NCBI GenBank assembly: GCA_020650975.1
Contig: JAIPMN010002175.1
Coordinates: 1 to 63,349 of the forward strand
Reading direction: 5' to 3'
Source of the DNA: Apostichopus californicus
Taxonomy: Eukaryota; Echinodermata; Holothuroidea; Aspidochirotida; Stichopodidae
DNA length: 63,349 nucleotides
Made by a program: the position numbers and the translations under genes. The notes beneath the pieces are model-generated. The model did no database searches and was not told where the DNA came from. It was given only the letters and a program-made list of their open reading frames with translations. This document shows positions 23,701 to 35,900 of this stretch, in pieces. The number at the start of each line of letters is the position of its first letter. The first letter of the stretch is position 1.

Positions 23701-26700
23701 GGTTTGAAGTAAGTAGTTTCCATATTATTACCATCTACGCAATCACTAATTGCTAAACAAGATTTTTATTGTCCTACAGAAACTACATTATTGAAATTGA
23801 CATTTCTGGTAGTTCAATGTAAGTGTGTTACTTTATTTGTTCACAGAATAAACTTAGTCTTACCTTATTATAACCTCATCAGTTATGGAGCGGGTTTAGA
23901 ATCATTTCTCCTTTACTATCACTATCACTCTATGTAGTCCAGGTAGCCTAACCATGATCAACCTTATAAGGTGACACCCACAGTGTATGGCATTCCTAGA
24001 CTAATTGAAATCTATTAATACCTTATGATTCACCAATGACTGTACACGAGCATTCTTCACCTGTGTAACTCCCTTACATGATTTGTAACTCCTCATTATC
24101 AGTATCCAACCAGAACATGGCGTGGTCTCAAATCGTAATAACGTGGTGTCGATAAAACCCTGCCTACCTGCAAAGATACTGGTTAATGGCAAAGCACTGA
24201 TGGAGAAAATGGAACTACACCATAATGACAGGTGAGTAATCATTTTATATCGTAAAACAAGAAAATCAGAAACCAGAACTCTGATAGCAAAGGAGATTAA
24301 AGCAGCCCCAACAGGAAACTCATCTTGCCACAAGTTCATTGATCTTGACTTGAAGAGGCTACATTGCAATCATGAGATTAGCTGACGAGGCCCACGATCC
24401 ATCAACAATCCTATGTAACCCAAACACTGCATTGTAACTCCTAGGTTGTGGACCATATTTCTAAACTAACGGGCAATCTTGATACACTTACCATATGTAT
24501 GCTTATATAAGCATGTATGTTTATAAGTATATATGTAAATAAGCATATATGTTTATAAGTATATATGTATTAAAGCATATATGTGCTTCAAAATTGTTGT
24601 AAGGAAAGAAAATAATAATGAAATTATATTGATGTAAACTCTATTCTGGCAAGAAAATATATTCAATTGTGCACACAGGATATAAGCACACACTAAAAAT
24701 GGCTTGTAAGTTTGTTGAGAGGTTTAATGACCAGTATGTATTCTGGCAAGTTTCTTCAATTGTGCACACAGGATATATACACACACTAAAAATGGCTTGG
24801 AAGTTTAATTGAGAGGTTTACTGACCAGTATGTATTAACTAACATCAATTCATACAGTTCATGAATAACTGTGTATCTCTTCCGATAGGGTGATGTATGG
24901 CTCCAAGCATCTGTATGTTTTCCACCATCCTCAAGACCTCGCAAAAAACCCAGAGAGGGAAAAGAAAGAGGAATCACCGACTTACAATTCAGCTCAAGAA
25001 GAAATCGTGGCCAACTCTGGCTTTGACATGACCAAAGGATCAGACAAATCCCAGGGTAATTTACTTAGTCAACTTTAATATAAAAAAAATATTAAGATTT
25101 GTATAAAAAACAGTTCTGTTTTATGTTAAATGTGACATCTACATTTCTACCGTATCAGCAAATCCAGAAACAGAATTTGTGTAGGTGTTAGTGCGTTTCA
25201 TAACTCAGGGGTTACAATTGTGTAGGTGTTAGTCTGTTCCATAACTCAGCTGTTACAATTGTTTATATATTGTCACACTTCAAACTTGTACTGATAAAGG
25301 TAAGGAACTGTTTGTACTGTCAGTATGAGTGTTTTGAAGCAAGATATAAGAGGACAGTGTACAGTGGTATTAGAACTTTGTAAAAAACGTGGCCAAAACT
25401 GGCTGGTTTCATATCAGGATTCATTCTTGTCTAACAAACCTATTCAAAAGAACTACTTCAATGCAAAGTAAATTACTCTGTACTGTTTCTCTTTGTATTT
25501 TTCTTTGTATTTCTCTTTGTATTTTCATTGTAATCACCGTGGTTACCTCTATTTTCTTTGTGTTACAGATGACCTTCTCCTTCAGCAAGAATTGGTGGAG
25601 TTGATGCCTCACGTCAACGAAGCTAACGCCATGAGTGATGAACTCAAGAAAAGAATTAGATTTGAAATTGTCCTTATTTCACCTCAGTCTCAGGGACTGT
25701 CTCATGGAAGAACCCAGGTATGTCTGTGTATTCAGTAAAGTTGTCCTGTATTTTTAATGTTTTTTTATTAGTGCTTTGTATTTGTATTGTCGGTAACTCG
25801 TTGATATTAGTATTCAATAACTGTCCTTTTGTGCATTATGTCTGTGTATGATATCCTGTTAATATCTTAAGTATACCTTATCTGTGTATTATATCCTGTT
25901 AATATCTTAAGTATCCCTTTTCTGTGTATTGTCTGTATTATATCCTGTTAGTATCCCTTATCTGTGCATTATATGTCTGTGTATGATATCTTGTTAATAT
26001 ATTAAGTATACCTTATCTGTGTATTATATCCTGTTAATTTCTAAAGTGTCCCTTATCTGTGTATTACATGTCTGTATTATATCCTGTTAATATCTGAAGT
26101 ATCCCTTATCTCCTCAGGTTTCAGTAGTCATGAAAAATCTCAGCAACGAGAATGAATTTGTCTGGGATCGGAATAAATTCCTGAACAGGAAGTACCTGAT
26201 GGAGGAGATGTACCAGGACTTTGTTAATGGTGATAAAGACTGGGATGTAGACCAAGTAAGAATTATAGAAATGTCAATAAAGTGATGCTCTCAACCAGGG
26301 GGTTCTCAAATCATTTCTACAAGGGCCAGAGAGGCTTATTGGTTGGAGCAAAATGGTCAGAGAGAATAAATATCTCACGATACCTTGATTGAGCAAAGTA
26401 CTCTGTAAACTGTTGGAGTGCTCAAGCCTAATAGACCTGTATTCTCGATTACTGCAAAATTGTGGGCTGAATTTTCTATTGCGAACCCGATTGAAATCTA
26501 TGGCAGGCCAGATTTGGCCCATGGGCCAGCTATGGAGAACTACTATGCTATAATAATAAGCACTCTGAACTACACAACCATTAATGTAACCTGAAAATTA
26601 AAAGCAGTTAATTTAACAGGATATGTTTCTACTAAAGAAATGTACTTGGTTTTCATTAAACTTATAAATAGAAAGCTTGGATGTTTCTTACAGAGCATAT

Positions 26701-29700
26701 TTGATGGGTCTCTTGGCATGATGTACAGATAAAGTTATGAAAAGCACTGCAATTTCCTTTCCATATTTTGTCTATATTCATTCTGTGTTAATGGCTGTTT
26801 TATTGTGTGTAGAATCAGTTGTAGCAGAGTTTTTGTAATTTTCCTACTTCACCCTTTTTGAAATCATTACATTTCCATTTTAGAACAAAGATCCATTTTG
26901 GGAACCACCAGAGACAGAGGTACTCGTTGGTGTGGTACACATCTTCCTTCAGAGTCTCTCGTATCTCATAGAGATTGAAGAATTCCTGGGAATAGTGGAC
27001 TATCGCGGTGGTCAGCAAGGACTACTCAAGGTAGATATAGTACCGTGTACACAAACTGGTGACCTTCTCCCAGAAGAGGACTTTGTGGACGACCCTAAAG
27101 AATTGGTGAGTGGAATCCATCCAGTCCACTCATAAATATTAGTTTTGTTCAAACATGCTAACAGTGTAAAGTCATGGCAATGGTTTCTAGCAGGACAGTT
27201 CTAAAACTAGGTAAATATGGCAACATGTAACACTTGACCTCCAGGATGCTAAATATTGCTAAATCTGTTCAAAAGTACTGCTCTGGAGGTTGTGAATTAT
27301 CTGATCACATTGAGAAGTGTTGTGTTAGACATTCAACTCTCTCCGTGAAGTAAATGCTGTCACGGTCGCAGGAAACTTGCTGGTTGAAATATTTTTTTTA
27401 TTATTTAGGTTTACAGTCTGGCCAAGGCCCTCTCACATGACTTTACAACCCTGGTCATTGGTAACTTGACACACCTACACACCAAGTGTACACAATTCAA
27501 TCAATCTCTCCTGGGGCACCACAGTGCACCACAACCACGTGTCCCCCGGGGGACTTTCCCATAGGGTGCAGCCACAAACCGGCGCACGCAACTATATTTA
27601 CAAGTTACCTCGCAAGTCCCCATTTATACACCTGGGTGAAGAGAGGCAATGGAGATAAAGCACCTTGCCCAAGGACACAACGCAATGATCTGGCAAGGGC
27701 TCGAACCTGTAATCCTTAGATCACAAGTCCACTGCCTTAACCACTTGACCACAACGCCCTCATATGAAGTATTAGTGACCATTATCTGACCTTCTAGCAT
27801 ATTTGGGGGCAAAGCTGATAAGCTTTTAGTCTTCCATGTGGAAAAAAAACCCTGGAAATTGATGATTTGGTTTTGATGAACATTTATAAGGAAAAAGCTG
27901 TCTTTATTATTATCTTCTGATTCAATTTTACGTGTATCATTACAGCTTAACAGAGCAGTTAATTTTAAGATTAGCATCGCCCACGCAAGAGGACTTCCAT
28001 CAAGAATAAAAAAAGTAAGTAGAAAATTATAAACAGTATGTCTCATTATACTAAAGTTTAAGTCGTAACTACAGCCCAAGGCTTTTGCAGTTAATAATTC
28101 AGTCATAGTGTATGAAAAACTTTCTGCAAAATAACGTAAAGAAATATCAATATATATAAAATGTTAGCAACAAAATGAAATCTTGTGAAAGTTTTCCCTT
28201 GGTTTGGATAATGCTTTGAGTCAATGTGAATGAACACATACTCAACAAAAAAGGAGAGTTTTTATTTAATGTCTTTCCTCTCAGTAAACTAAATGAGTTT
28301 ACTCTATCATTCATGTTTTTTTTCCTTCTATCCTAGAGTTTCTGCAAATACCAAACCTATTTAGATAAGAAACCCAGAAAGACAAAGGCAATCGAAGGAA
28401 CCAGGAATCCCGACTATAAATACGAAGCTATTGTTTCAAGTAAAATAGTCACTGAAAAGGTAATGACATTGTTGCATATTTGAACTTTGTGTGTCAAAGA
28501 ATTTCTGAATATATTTGTTCTAAATATTGGAAGTACATGTTGAAATCTGAGAATTTCTTTGACTTGCTTTCATTAATACCGATCAATGCAGCACGCAGAC
28601 CTAGCAGTTATCAGTATTGGACGGTATCCTTACAAACTCAATCTTCTGGTGGATGATTGAATGTGTTACTAAAATAAGACGATGACCTCCCTTTCTCTTT
28701 ATTTCCTTTCGTCTGTTTACAGCTTTTAAGTTATTTAGAGAATGAGACGCTTGTCATTTACGTGTGGGGCACACAGAATGATGTTGCTGTAGAGAATGCT
28801 GGTGGAGCTGGATTGGTGGCGCAGCGCAAAGCTGCCTTTCTGAGCAATGCTGGTTGGGTACGTATCTATCAAAAGTTTACAGTGCAGAGAATATCAATGA
28901 AGGATTGAAAACTGTTTTCAGGAATTCGTTTGCAATTGAATGAACTATTAAGTTACTTTACTCTTACCTGTTACTTGTACATACCTGCTTTGATCTAACC
29001 AGCTTTTAAAGGAATTGGTGCTTCCACTAACCATTGTCCTCTAATTTCCAAATCTATCATTCCAAAAGCTTATGTGTTTCTTGCAAAAGATTTTAATATA
29101 CTTGGCTAAACCACCTGAATAATCAACCATGTAAAATATTGAATTGATGTCAAAAACATAAATTTCTCCTCAGAATGAAGATGAACGAAGCAAAATGATG
29201 ATAGAACTGAACACAGAGAGGAAACGAGTGGCCCGATTAGAGAAAAAATTGGTAAGTTTTCCTCCACCATTTTTTTAGTTTTTAATGTCATGTATTACTT
29301 TTGATCTGTGTTAGAAAACTTGTGTTAGAAATACATGTTATGTTTTGAGTCTATTGATAATCAACTGCCCACAAAATGTATGTTGAATTGATAGATTTTG
29401 TTAAAAATTCATGAATTATCAATTAACATTGTTTACACTGAATGGGACTGTTTCTTTTAATAACTACTTTGCTTTTGTGTCAATTTTTTTGGTGATTTTG
29501 TGTCATCTTGTTTTCCTCCCTGCTACATTGTGAAATCAGTCCAGAAATGTTTCTCCATTGTTATAGTATATTATATTAATATCATATATATAATATATAT
29601 TAACTATAGTATAGTTACAAAGCAAAGATAAAGCCACAGAGGTACAGAGTGCATGCTTCTAAGGAAATGGAAACATGGAAATAAACTAGATAGATCATGA

Positions 29701-29869
29701 AATACACTATTAGTTCTTACCTAACTGTCAGAAATCCTGTCAATTTTCATCGTGATTCATTTATTTCCTTATCTTTCAGAGAATTATACAGCAAATTGTA
29801 ACAGCCGCTCTGAGGGCTGGTAGATCTACTGTTAGTTCTCGCGATATTCAAGATATACTCAGTGAATGA
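17702..29869 (+). CDS. KIF28: Kinesin-3 family motor, KIF28/KLP6-like
   Basis: Plus-end microtubule motor; C. elegans KLP-6 works in cilia and mitochondria, and the human locus is labelled KIF28P. Exons: 17702-17743, 18436-18630, 18883-19015, 19516-19604, 19956-20073, 20647-20866, 21313-21446, 21644-21714, 22281-22341, 22481-22651, 22941-23056, 23370-23484, 23645-23708, 24103-24231, 24889-25055, 25569-25717, 26118-26255, 26884-27105, 27946-28014, 28337-28459, 28723-28857, 29174-29251, 29780-29869; 2829 nt (942 aa), all phases consistent. N-terminal motor domain: RVRPF-NERE start, P-loop GQTGSGKS at 106-113, switch [11 protein letters not shown] at 224-233, switch II DLAGSE at 262-267. Short coiled coil about 400-450, FHA domain about 480-570 ([30 protein letters not shown]), then a kinesin-3 stalk and a C2-like segment about 780-887. 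All nucleotide-binding motifs are intact, so an active ATPase is expected. KIF28 assignment is inferred from overall order and length. Confidence 0.9.
17744..18435 (+). other. AT-AC (U12-type) intron 1 of KIF28
   Basis: Exon 1 ends after RVRPF. The next bases are ATATCCTTT, the U12 5' splice-site consensus, and no GT fits the frame. The intron ends TTCCTTAAC (18416-18424), the U12 branch-site consensus, followed 11 bases later by AC at 18434-18435, after which [11 protein letters not shown] resumes in frame. Splicing would need the minor spliceosome. Confidence 0.92.
24640..24840. repeat. Tandem duplication in a KIF28 intron
   Basis: A unit of roughly 95 bp containing TTCAATTGTGCACACAGGAT, CACACTAAAAATGGCTTG and GACCAGTATGTATT occurs twice in a row. 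An AT-rich stretch built from ATATGTTTATAAGTATATATG-like pieces precedes it at about 24500-24590. Confidence 0.7.
25780..26115. repeat. Minisatellite in a KIF28 intron
   Basis: Repeated blocks of TATCTGTGTATTATATCCTG followed by TTAATATCTTAAGTATCCCT, with variable spacing, run up to the polypyrimidine tract of exon 26118-26255. Expansion here could affect that acceptor. Confidence 0.75.
27409..27765 (-). mobile_element. tRNA-derived SINE
   Basis: Read on the minus strand from about 27765, the element starts with a tRNA-like head: A box TGGTCAAGTGG and B box GGTTCGAGCCC, as in tRNA-Ser/Leu-derived SINEs. A body with CTTGGGCAAGGTGCTTTATC and CCAGGTGTATAAATGGGG follows, then about 200 bp of element-specific sequence. 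It lies in the KIF28 intron between 27105 and 27946, opposite to the gene. The family was not identified and the far end is approximate. Confidence 0.75.
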
Positions 29870-29947
29870 TTTAATGATTCGTAAATCTTAAAAAAACTCA
29901 AAATCTTTTGCAACCTGCGTTCCAGGGGATTCTTTCTACACGGAGCC

Positions 29948-29953
29948 AATAAA
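29948..29953 (+). promoter_or_regulatory. Poly(A) signal for the shorter KIF28 transcript
   Basis: AATAAA lies 79 bp after the TGA of exon 29780-29869. It is suitable for a short 3' UTR that would exclude the candidate exon at 30069-30257. Another AATAAA at 31426-31431 could serve a longer transcript. Confidence 0.45.
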
Positions 29954-30068
29954 ATAATGCAGACTAATTTTAAGCAGCTACAGATTAAAGTAGAAACTTT
30001 TAGCATCTGCAGAGGTCAATATTGATGCAATCCTCTCTCCTAAGATAAGATTCTCAATACATTTTCAG

Positions 30069-30257
30069 AAACGAGTCCAAGACTTTGTCACATCTGAGAC
30101 TGAAGTAGGATGGCTGAATGCGCAGAAGTTAAATATCATCTTGAAGAGTGGATACAAGTTCAAGGCCGTGGCGATGGTCGTCGCAGCGGCAGAAAAGACT
30201 AAGCAGGCTGCCAAAAATGGCAAGAAAACCACCAGCAAAGCTTGTAGCCTTTCCTGA
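30069..30257 (+). CDS. KIF28: Candidate alternative last exon of KIF28
   Basis: An acceptor (CATTTTCAG) at 30068 opens 62 codons in phase 0, ending at TGA 30255-30257. Phase 0 is exactly what the exon at 29174-29251 supplies. The product begins KRVQDFVTSETEVGWLNAQK and ends in a lysine-rich tail. Skipping 29780-29869 would give about 975 aa. The frame is open far longer than expected in this AT-rich spacer, but there is no transcript evidence. It could instead be untranslated sequence of the main isoform. Confidence 0.55.
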   Translation, partial: KRVQDFVTSETEVGWLNAQKLNIILKSGYKFKAVAMVVAAAEKTKQAAKNGKKTTSKACSLS

Positions 30258-32932
30258 CAATTGGGAAGATGCCAAAATTACAGAGAGAGGCTTAACTGTA
30301 ATGTACACAAAAAGAAAACATCTTCCAGTTATACAAACAGTGATATTACTTGTGTTTAGCACTAACCATTACTTTATGTGTGATTGAATCTAACAAACCA
30401 AGCATGTAGTGTCATCACACGAACCTCTTATCTTCGAGGGGGGCATACACATGAAGGTTAAGCTATTGTTTGCAATGTCATCCCCCTCTGTTCATCTTCG
30501 CATTTCTGGTGATAACTTCTATTTCATCAGTTTGTAACATTTGTGGTAACTTGTATGATCCTGCATGTGTAACATGTAACTCTATTGACATCAATTCAAA
30601 ATGTGACCAGTACCTAAATAAGGGCTATGTGGGGTGGGGCAGGGGGAAGGGTGGTCATTATGCACAAAAATCAGTTATAGGCATTAAACTGTTCCAAAAC
30701 TTCTGGGTATTAGCTTTTACAGAGTTTATGTGGGTGTAATATGTTATAGCAACATTAATTATTAATTAATATCAGCTTGTTCATTGTTTTGATTTTCAGC
30801 AAAGTTTGCATGTTCATAAAAATTTTATTCCATCTTAACAATGGGGATACAGTAGCACCTTGATATATTACAAATCCATCCATCCATTTTTTAACTTGGA
30901 ATTTATGTCTTTCATTAGAACATTTTGTGCAATTTAAGAATGTCATACTTTGCAGGACTCCTTAGCAACTTTTTAAGTATTCCTCTCGTACATGGACCGT
31001 AAAATGTAAATGTTGTTTTCTGTATTCTAAGGTTAATCAGCATAGGCTAGTCTTGATGAAAATGTTTATGTCATTAATTCATGCCTTCTATGTAACTGGA
31101 AAAATGAAAACGATAGGAAACTTTTCATCAGATGTCCTTGGGTGCAAGGGAGGTATGAACTCTCCCCCAGATTCGCGATTGGTTCTTTAAATTTGGTTCA
31201 TCACAAGAATATCTTAGATGCCTCTCGAATGTAAGTGTGTCAGATTTGATTATTCTCACGACATTGATTCCCAACGTTGTTACCGATACCATAGAATATT
31301 GTTAACAGTAATTCATTTAGTAGGGATACTGTATTGTGTCATTCTGACCACCAATCCTTTGGTTCCCTTCATTCTAGGTTGGGACTGCTGAAAAGTTACA
31401 AGAAAAAAATTTGTTCCTGGTTGGGAATAAATGTGCATATTTCTCATTCACATATAAAGCAAGAAAAATTCGTTTTATAATTCGGGCAAAATTTGTTATA
31501 CTCTATTTCTGAACTTGCACTATATGTAGGTTTTCCAACCTATTAACCCCCCCCCCCTGTTGTCACGAACAATGGAATCTCTCTTCCCGCAGTCGGTTCT
31601 GTTTCAAATATAACTTGTTAGGGAAGGAAATTGGAATTGTGTAATCAAAAATTTATCAGAAGGGAAAACAGTATTTCCAACGTACCAAGTGTACATATTT
31701 ACTTATTCATTAAAACTGAAAAGTCTTAAAATGTCCAAAGATAGAAACCTTGTTGTATAATACCTTGATTTTTCAACTACATTCCTGTTTACATTTAGTT
31801 AAACTTTTAAGTACAAAAATTAATGTTAAAGTAATGTTAAGCTATTCTTAAATTTCACATGTGACATTATTTCTTATAATATCATGTTAATGTGTAAAGA
31901 GCAGAGCAAAAGGTTCTTAGCTTACAGTTAATGTTAATATTATGTATGTGTGCTTTTACATAAATACAAAATAATGCTATAGTAATTTTAAGTAAATGTT
32001 GAGAGTTTTGGGAAATTTAGATACAAAAATATAATGTGACTTAAAGTATACTTTGTTTGTCCTTCTTTAGCATGAGCTAACACTAACATAAATGACTTAC
32101 ATAGAACTACATGGATTGTTGGCTTGTTAGTACCCATAAATCAACAACATACATTGATTTATGTGGAACATTTAGTAAGAAGTCATCAATTACATATATA
32201 CGGAACTAGCCAATCACATCTATACAGACAGAAAACAAATATGAAATGTTTCATGCCACTTTGTATTCATGTAGCCGCAAATTTTCCGTCATATTTCACT
32301 ACCCTCTCCCCTTAATGTTCTTCTCTTTGTCCTTATATCCTACCTCTCCTCTTCCCCATGTTGGTTTCTTTCTTCTCTCCACCCCTTGTCAACTAATCCA
32401 CTTTTGTGTTCACCCTGCTATTAACCTATCTATATTCTGTGCTTGTTTCTTGTCCCTTGTAGTTTATGTTACTTGTCATTCAGCCTCTGAAGAAGATCCT
32501 GCTAGGATCGAAACATCAGGCCCTCTTACTTTTACACATATGTCATATGAATCACATTCCGTATATCTGATGGTATCGCATACAAAGATTTGTCACAAAC
32601 GGAGAGATTGATACCCTGTCCACTTAAGTTGGTGTAAATGAGGTACAAATATCAGGGAGGCATAGATAACTTATATACCCCAACATAGGTTACATGTATA
32701 AACCACAATTAATGGTGTTCACATGGTGTTCATTGTGTAGTAAGAATCCTGCATAACTTACTCCAGGGAAGCATCCATAGGTAATATTGCTTTGAATCGT
32801 CTCTCAGAAAATTACTCTAGATTTAATTGTCACTTTGCATTAGGTTAAGTGTTCACTGTTGTACCTGAGAGTGCATAGTACTGTAGTTTGCGACTCTGGG
32901 TCGCGAGACAGATTTGAAGCAACCCACCATAT
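30258..32932. other. Tail-to-tail spacer between KIF28 and GLB1
   Basis: Holds the two 3' UTRs. Apart from poly(A) signals and one copy of a dispersed repeat at about 32310-32545, I see only AT-rich sequence and short homopolymers. No gene is supported; the open frame at 32246-32611 runs through the repeat. Confidence 0.6.
32310..32545 (+). mobile_element. Dispersed repeat copy 1, hammerhead-like stem motif
   Basis: A pyrimidine-rich stretch (CTACCTCTCC, TTCTTTCTTCTCTCCACCCC, TTGTCAACTAATCC) is followed by TTACTTGTCATTCAGCCTC and a TGAAGAAGATCC-TGCTA-GGATCGAAAC stem-loop at 32487-32515. A clearly related copy lies reversed at 50005-50245. Similar ends occur in invertebrate retroelement repeats such as Penelope-like elements; that assignment is inference. 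Confidence 0.6.
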
Positions 32933-35900
32933 TCAGACAGGGCCATCAAGAATTGGCTTATCTAAGAGTCGTATGGTCTCTCCTGCTCTCTCTAACTCCA
33001 ATAGGATTAGTGTGTTCTTCCCGCCCTTGTCAATCACTGGTGCAGGAATGTACAGGGTCACCTGCGGTCCTTTTGTAGGCCAGTATCTTCCCAAATTGAA
33101 GTCATTCAGAAAGGCTTGACCCTGAAGAAAGATACTTGATCATTTCAACTTAAATTCAGATAACAGAAATAACAAAGACTACTTGACCTGCAATTTTCTT
33201 CTATATTTATTTGATTTTTTTGAAATAAAAGATTACCTAAATTCATGTTTGGTTATTGGATGTTTAAAATCAAAGTGAAACTTGTAAAGCCTATCTCCCC
33301 CCCCCTCCCTTGCATTAGACATGGCCCACAAACAGCATCCAAGTTAACTTCCATCATATACTTTTGTTCCCCCTACCCCCCTCTCACACTCACCCTCTCC
33401 CTTACCCAATCCTTATCACACGGTGATGTTCTGTCGTGTCCTTGTCCTCAAAACTTTGATAGAAAACGCTAAATGATTAAGATTTCACCCTATCATTTGC
33501 TTAGCATCATTGCGAACTGTAACTGTTTCAGTAAGAACAAATTATAAACACTTACCTTTGACCAACCCATTGGGTCCAGGAAGGTGTCATTATTAGGGTC
33601 AAGGGTCACCTCAGAGTAGTAAAACGATGGGATATTAACGGCAGGCGGTTCTCGTATTGTACTTCTGTGGCGGTTCTTCTTAATCTCTGGTATAATTTTG
33701 TCAATAGTCAACGGATACATCGACCAATCCAACAGCAAGGTATCATTTAAAGTAACATTGCTGTAAATTCCCTGCAAAGATAATAAATAATTTATTATCA
33801 ACAGATACCAAGCAAAGTCATGTTAAGAGTCTACTCATATTGTGGGTGGTATGGGGGGGGTCTTAGAAATACAGCCCGGACTTAATATCAGTATCTTTAA
33901 ACAGTCTGCAACATATGAGACATAATTTTGTGCCTAAAGTCATCTGTAAAGTAAATCCAAGCTGCAAAACAAATCAATTACAAAGTATTGATCCAAAGAT
34001 TCCCACAAATTTAAGTGGAAATAATGAAATATTGCAAAAATATTGATTTCCAAATGTTGTGATTACCTTAGGATCATACATGCCAATTCCATAGTTAATG
34101 TGTCCCTGATTCTCCACTAAAATGTCCAGAGTGTCTCCAGATTTATATGTTATATTGATGTTTGGGTTAGTAATCCTCTCCACGACACCTTGACTGATCT
34201 GTGAATAGAAACATAACATAGCGTAATATAACATGACATAATGTAATGTAATGTAACAATATATCATAACATCACACAGCATAGCATAGAATACCATAAC
34301 ATCTAACTAACATGACATGATGTGACAATATATCATAACATCTAACATGACATCACATAGTATAGCATAAAAATAACAACATAGCATAGAGTAACATAGC
34401 ATAACATATCATAGCATAAAATAAAATAATATTACAAACGATACTTAAATAATGTTCAGCACGGTTACATGAAAAATTTGTCATATATGCAGCAGGATAA
34501 TTATTTTACATGCAAGCCATCACATAATAATTATATGTGGTCCAAACCATTTCATAGTATACTTAATTTCTACAAAAAGATCAAAATTGATACATGTATT
34601 TATTCTTTCAATGTCTGTTTATATTGTTGATTAAGAAGTACACTTATCAACATAATGAGCTTGTACAATCCATACCCCATTGACCATTACATAGCCTCTA
34701 TCCCGAATCCCTGAGCAATTCAGCAGACCAGTAGTAGCAGCCTCGGACGGGATGGTGGTCCTATAAAGCATAAACCCATGATACTGTAATAGATAGAGAC
34801 AAAAACTGGATCATAAACATAAATATGCTAACAGCTTACAAAAAGTGAATTTGTTGCAAATTGGAAAGAAGGCAATCTACTTTAATGCAGTGAATTTAAA
34901 GCAGACATTGAATTCATTATGTTATATTCAACTGATCTCTACAAACTCAACTGATTAAAATCTAGATTATCAAACATATTGAAATAAAAATTAACTCAAA
35001 TAAGATGTACTCATTTAGGAATGAAAAACTAACATATATATACCTGATTTAACATCTCCATAGTAACCGGGTATTTGCTTTTGATTGGTCCATGTGGTGA
35101 TATAATTTGTAATACATCAAGTAATGAGCCAAAGAACTGCATATTCATAGCATCATAGGAGGCTTTGGGAGTTGACTGAGGAACAGGTTGTGGAGGCAGG
35201 GGTAAATACTACAGAGAAGGAAAGAAGAAAAAACATAACAAAATATATTGTCATACACCCAAAACTTGAGCTGAAATAGTGCAGCTATGGCCTGCCTGCC
35301 TGCAAGTAATCAAATAAATAAATGGAGGATTCTCAAAAGTGTCCAAGTTATTTAAAAGGAAACACTGTACTTTTAGGAAACTAATGATTAGCCCCTAATA
35401 TATCTACAGTAACTGAAATGTAACAATGACATGTCAGTTAACAGAAATGTCTTAAGAAAACCACACCCTCACACCCAGGAGAGCACTGAAGAAGTAAATC
35501 ACCAAACTTAAAAACACTTAAAAACACTTTCAAGTAAATCTGCAGTGCCTGGTGTACATGCATAGAGGATAAAGGACTAGACAGATGAGGGTGGGCCCTG
35601 TACAATGGTAAGGAATCAGTATCAAGTATCCAGAAGAGAACAGCTCTGAAGTAACCACCCAAACTGAAAAATTTCTCCGTTCTAAATTACCAAGAGCTGA
35701 CTACCCAGGTGTAGTAAATCAAGGTAAGTCTACAGTGTCTGGTAAACAGGAATTGACATTTGGACAACTGAATTTTTTGTTTGGACAGCCAAACTGTAAG
35801 GCCTGGCTGCCTGAGGTACAACCAGGAACTTTGTCATGTAGTAACAATAATTTGTGTGGTGAAGTGAGGAATGACTGTTGAGAAAATCTGCTAGATTCAG

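Noticed and set aside
27624-28106. 160-codon minus-strand open frame
   Set aside because: It is antisense to kinesin exon 27946-28014 and runs through the SINE; no protein similarity.
32246-32611. 121-codon plus-strand open frame
   Set aside because: It follows the pyrimidine-rich dispersed repeat; no domain.
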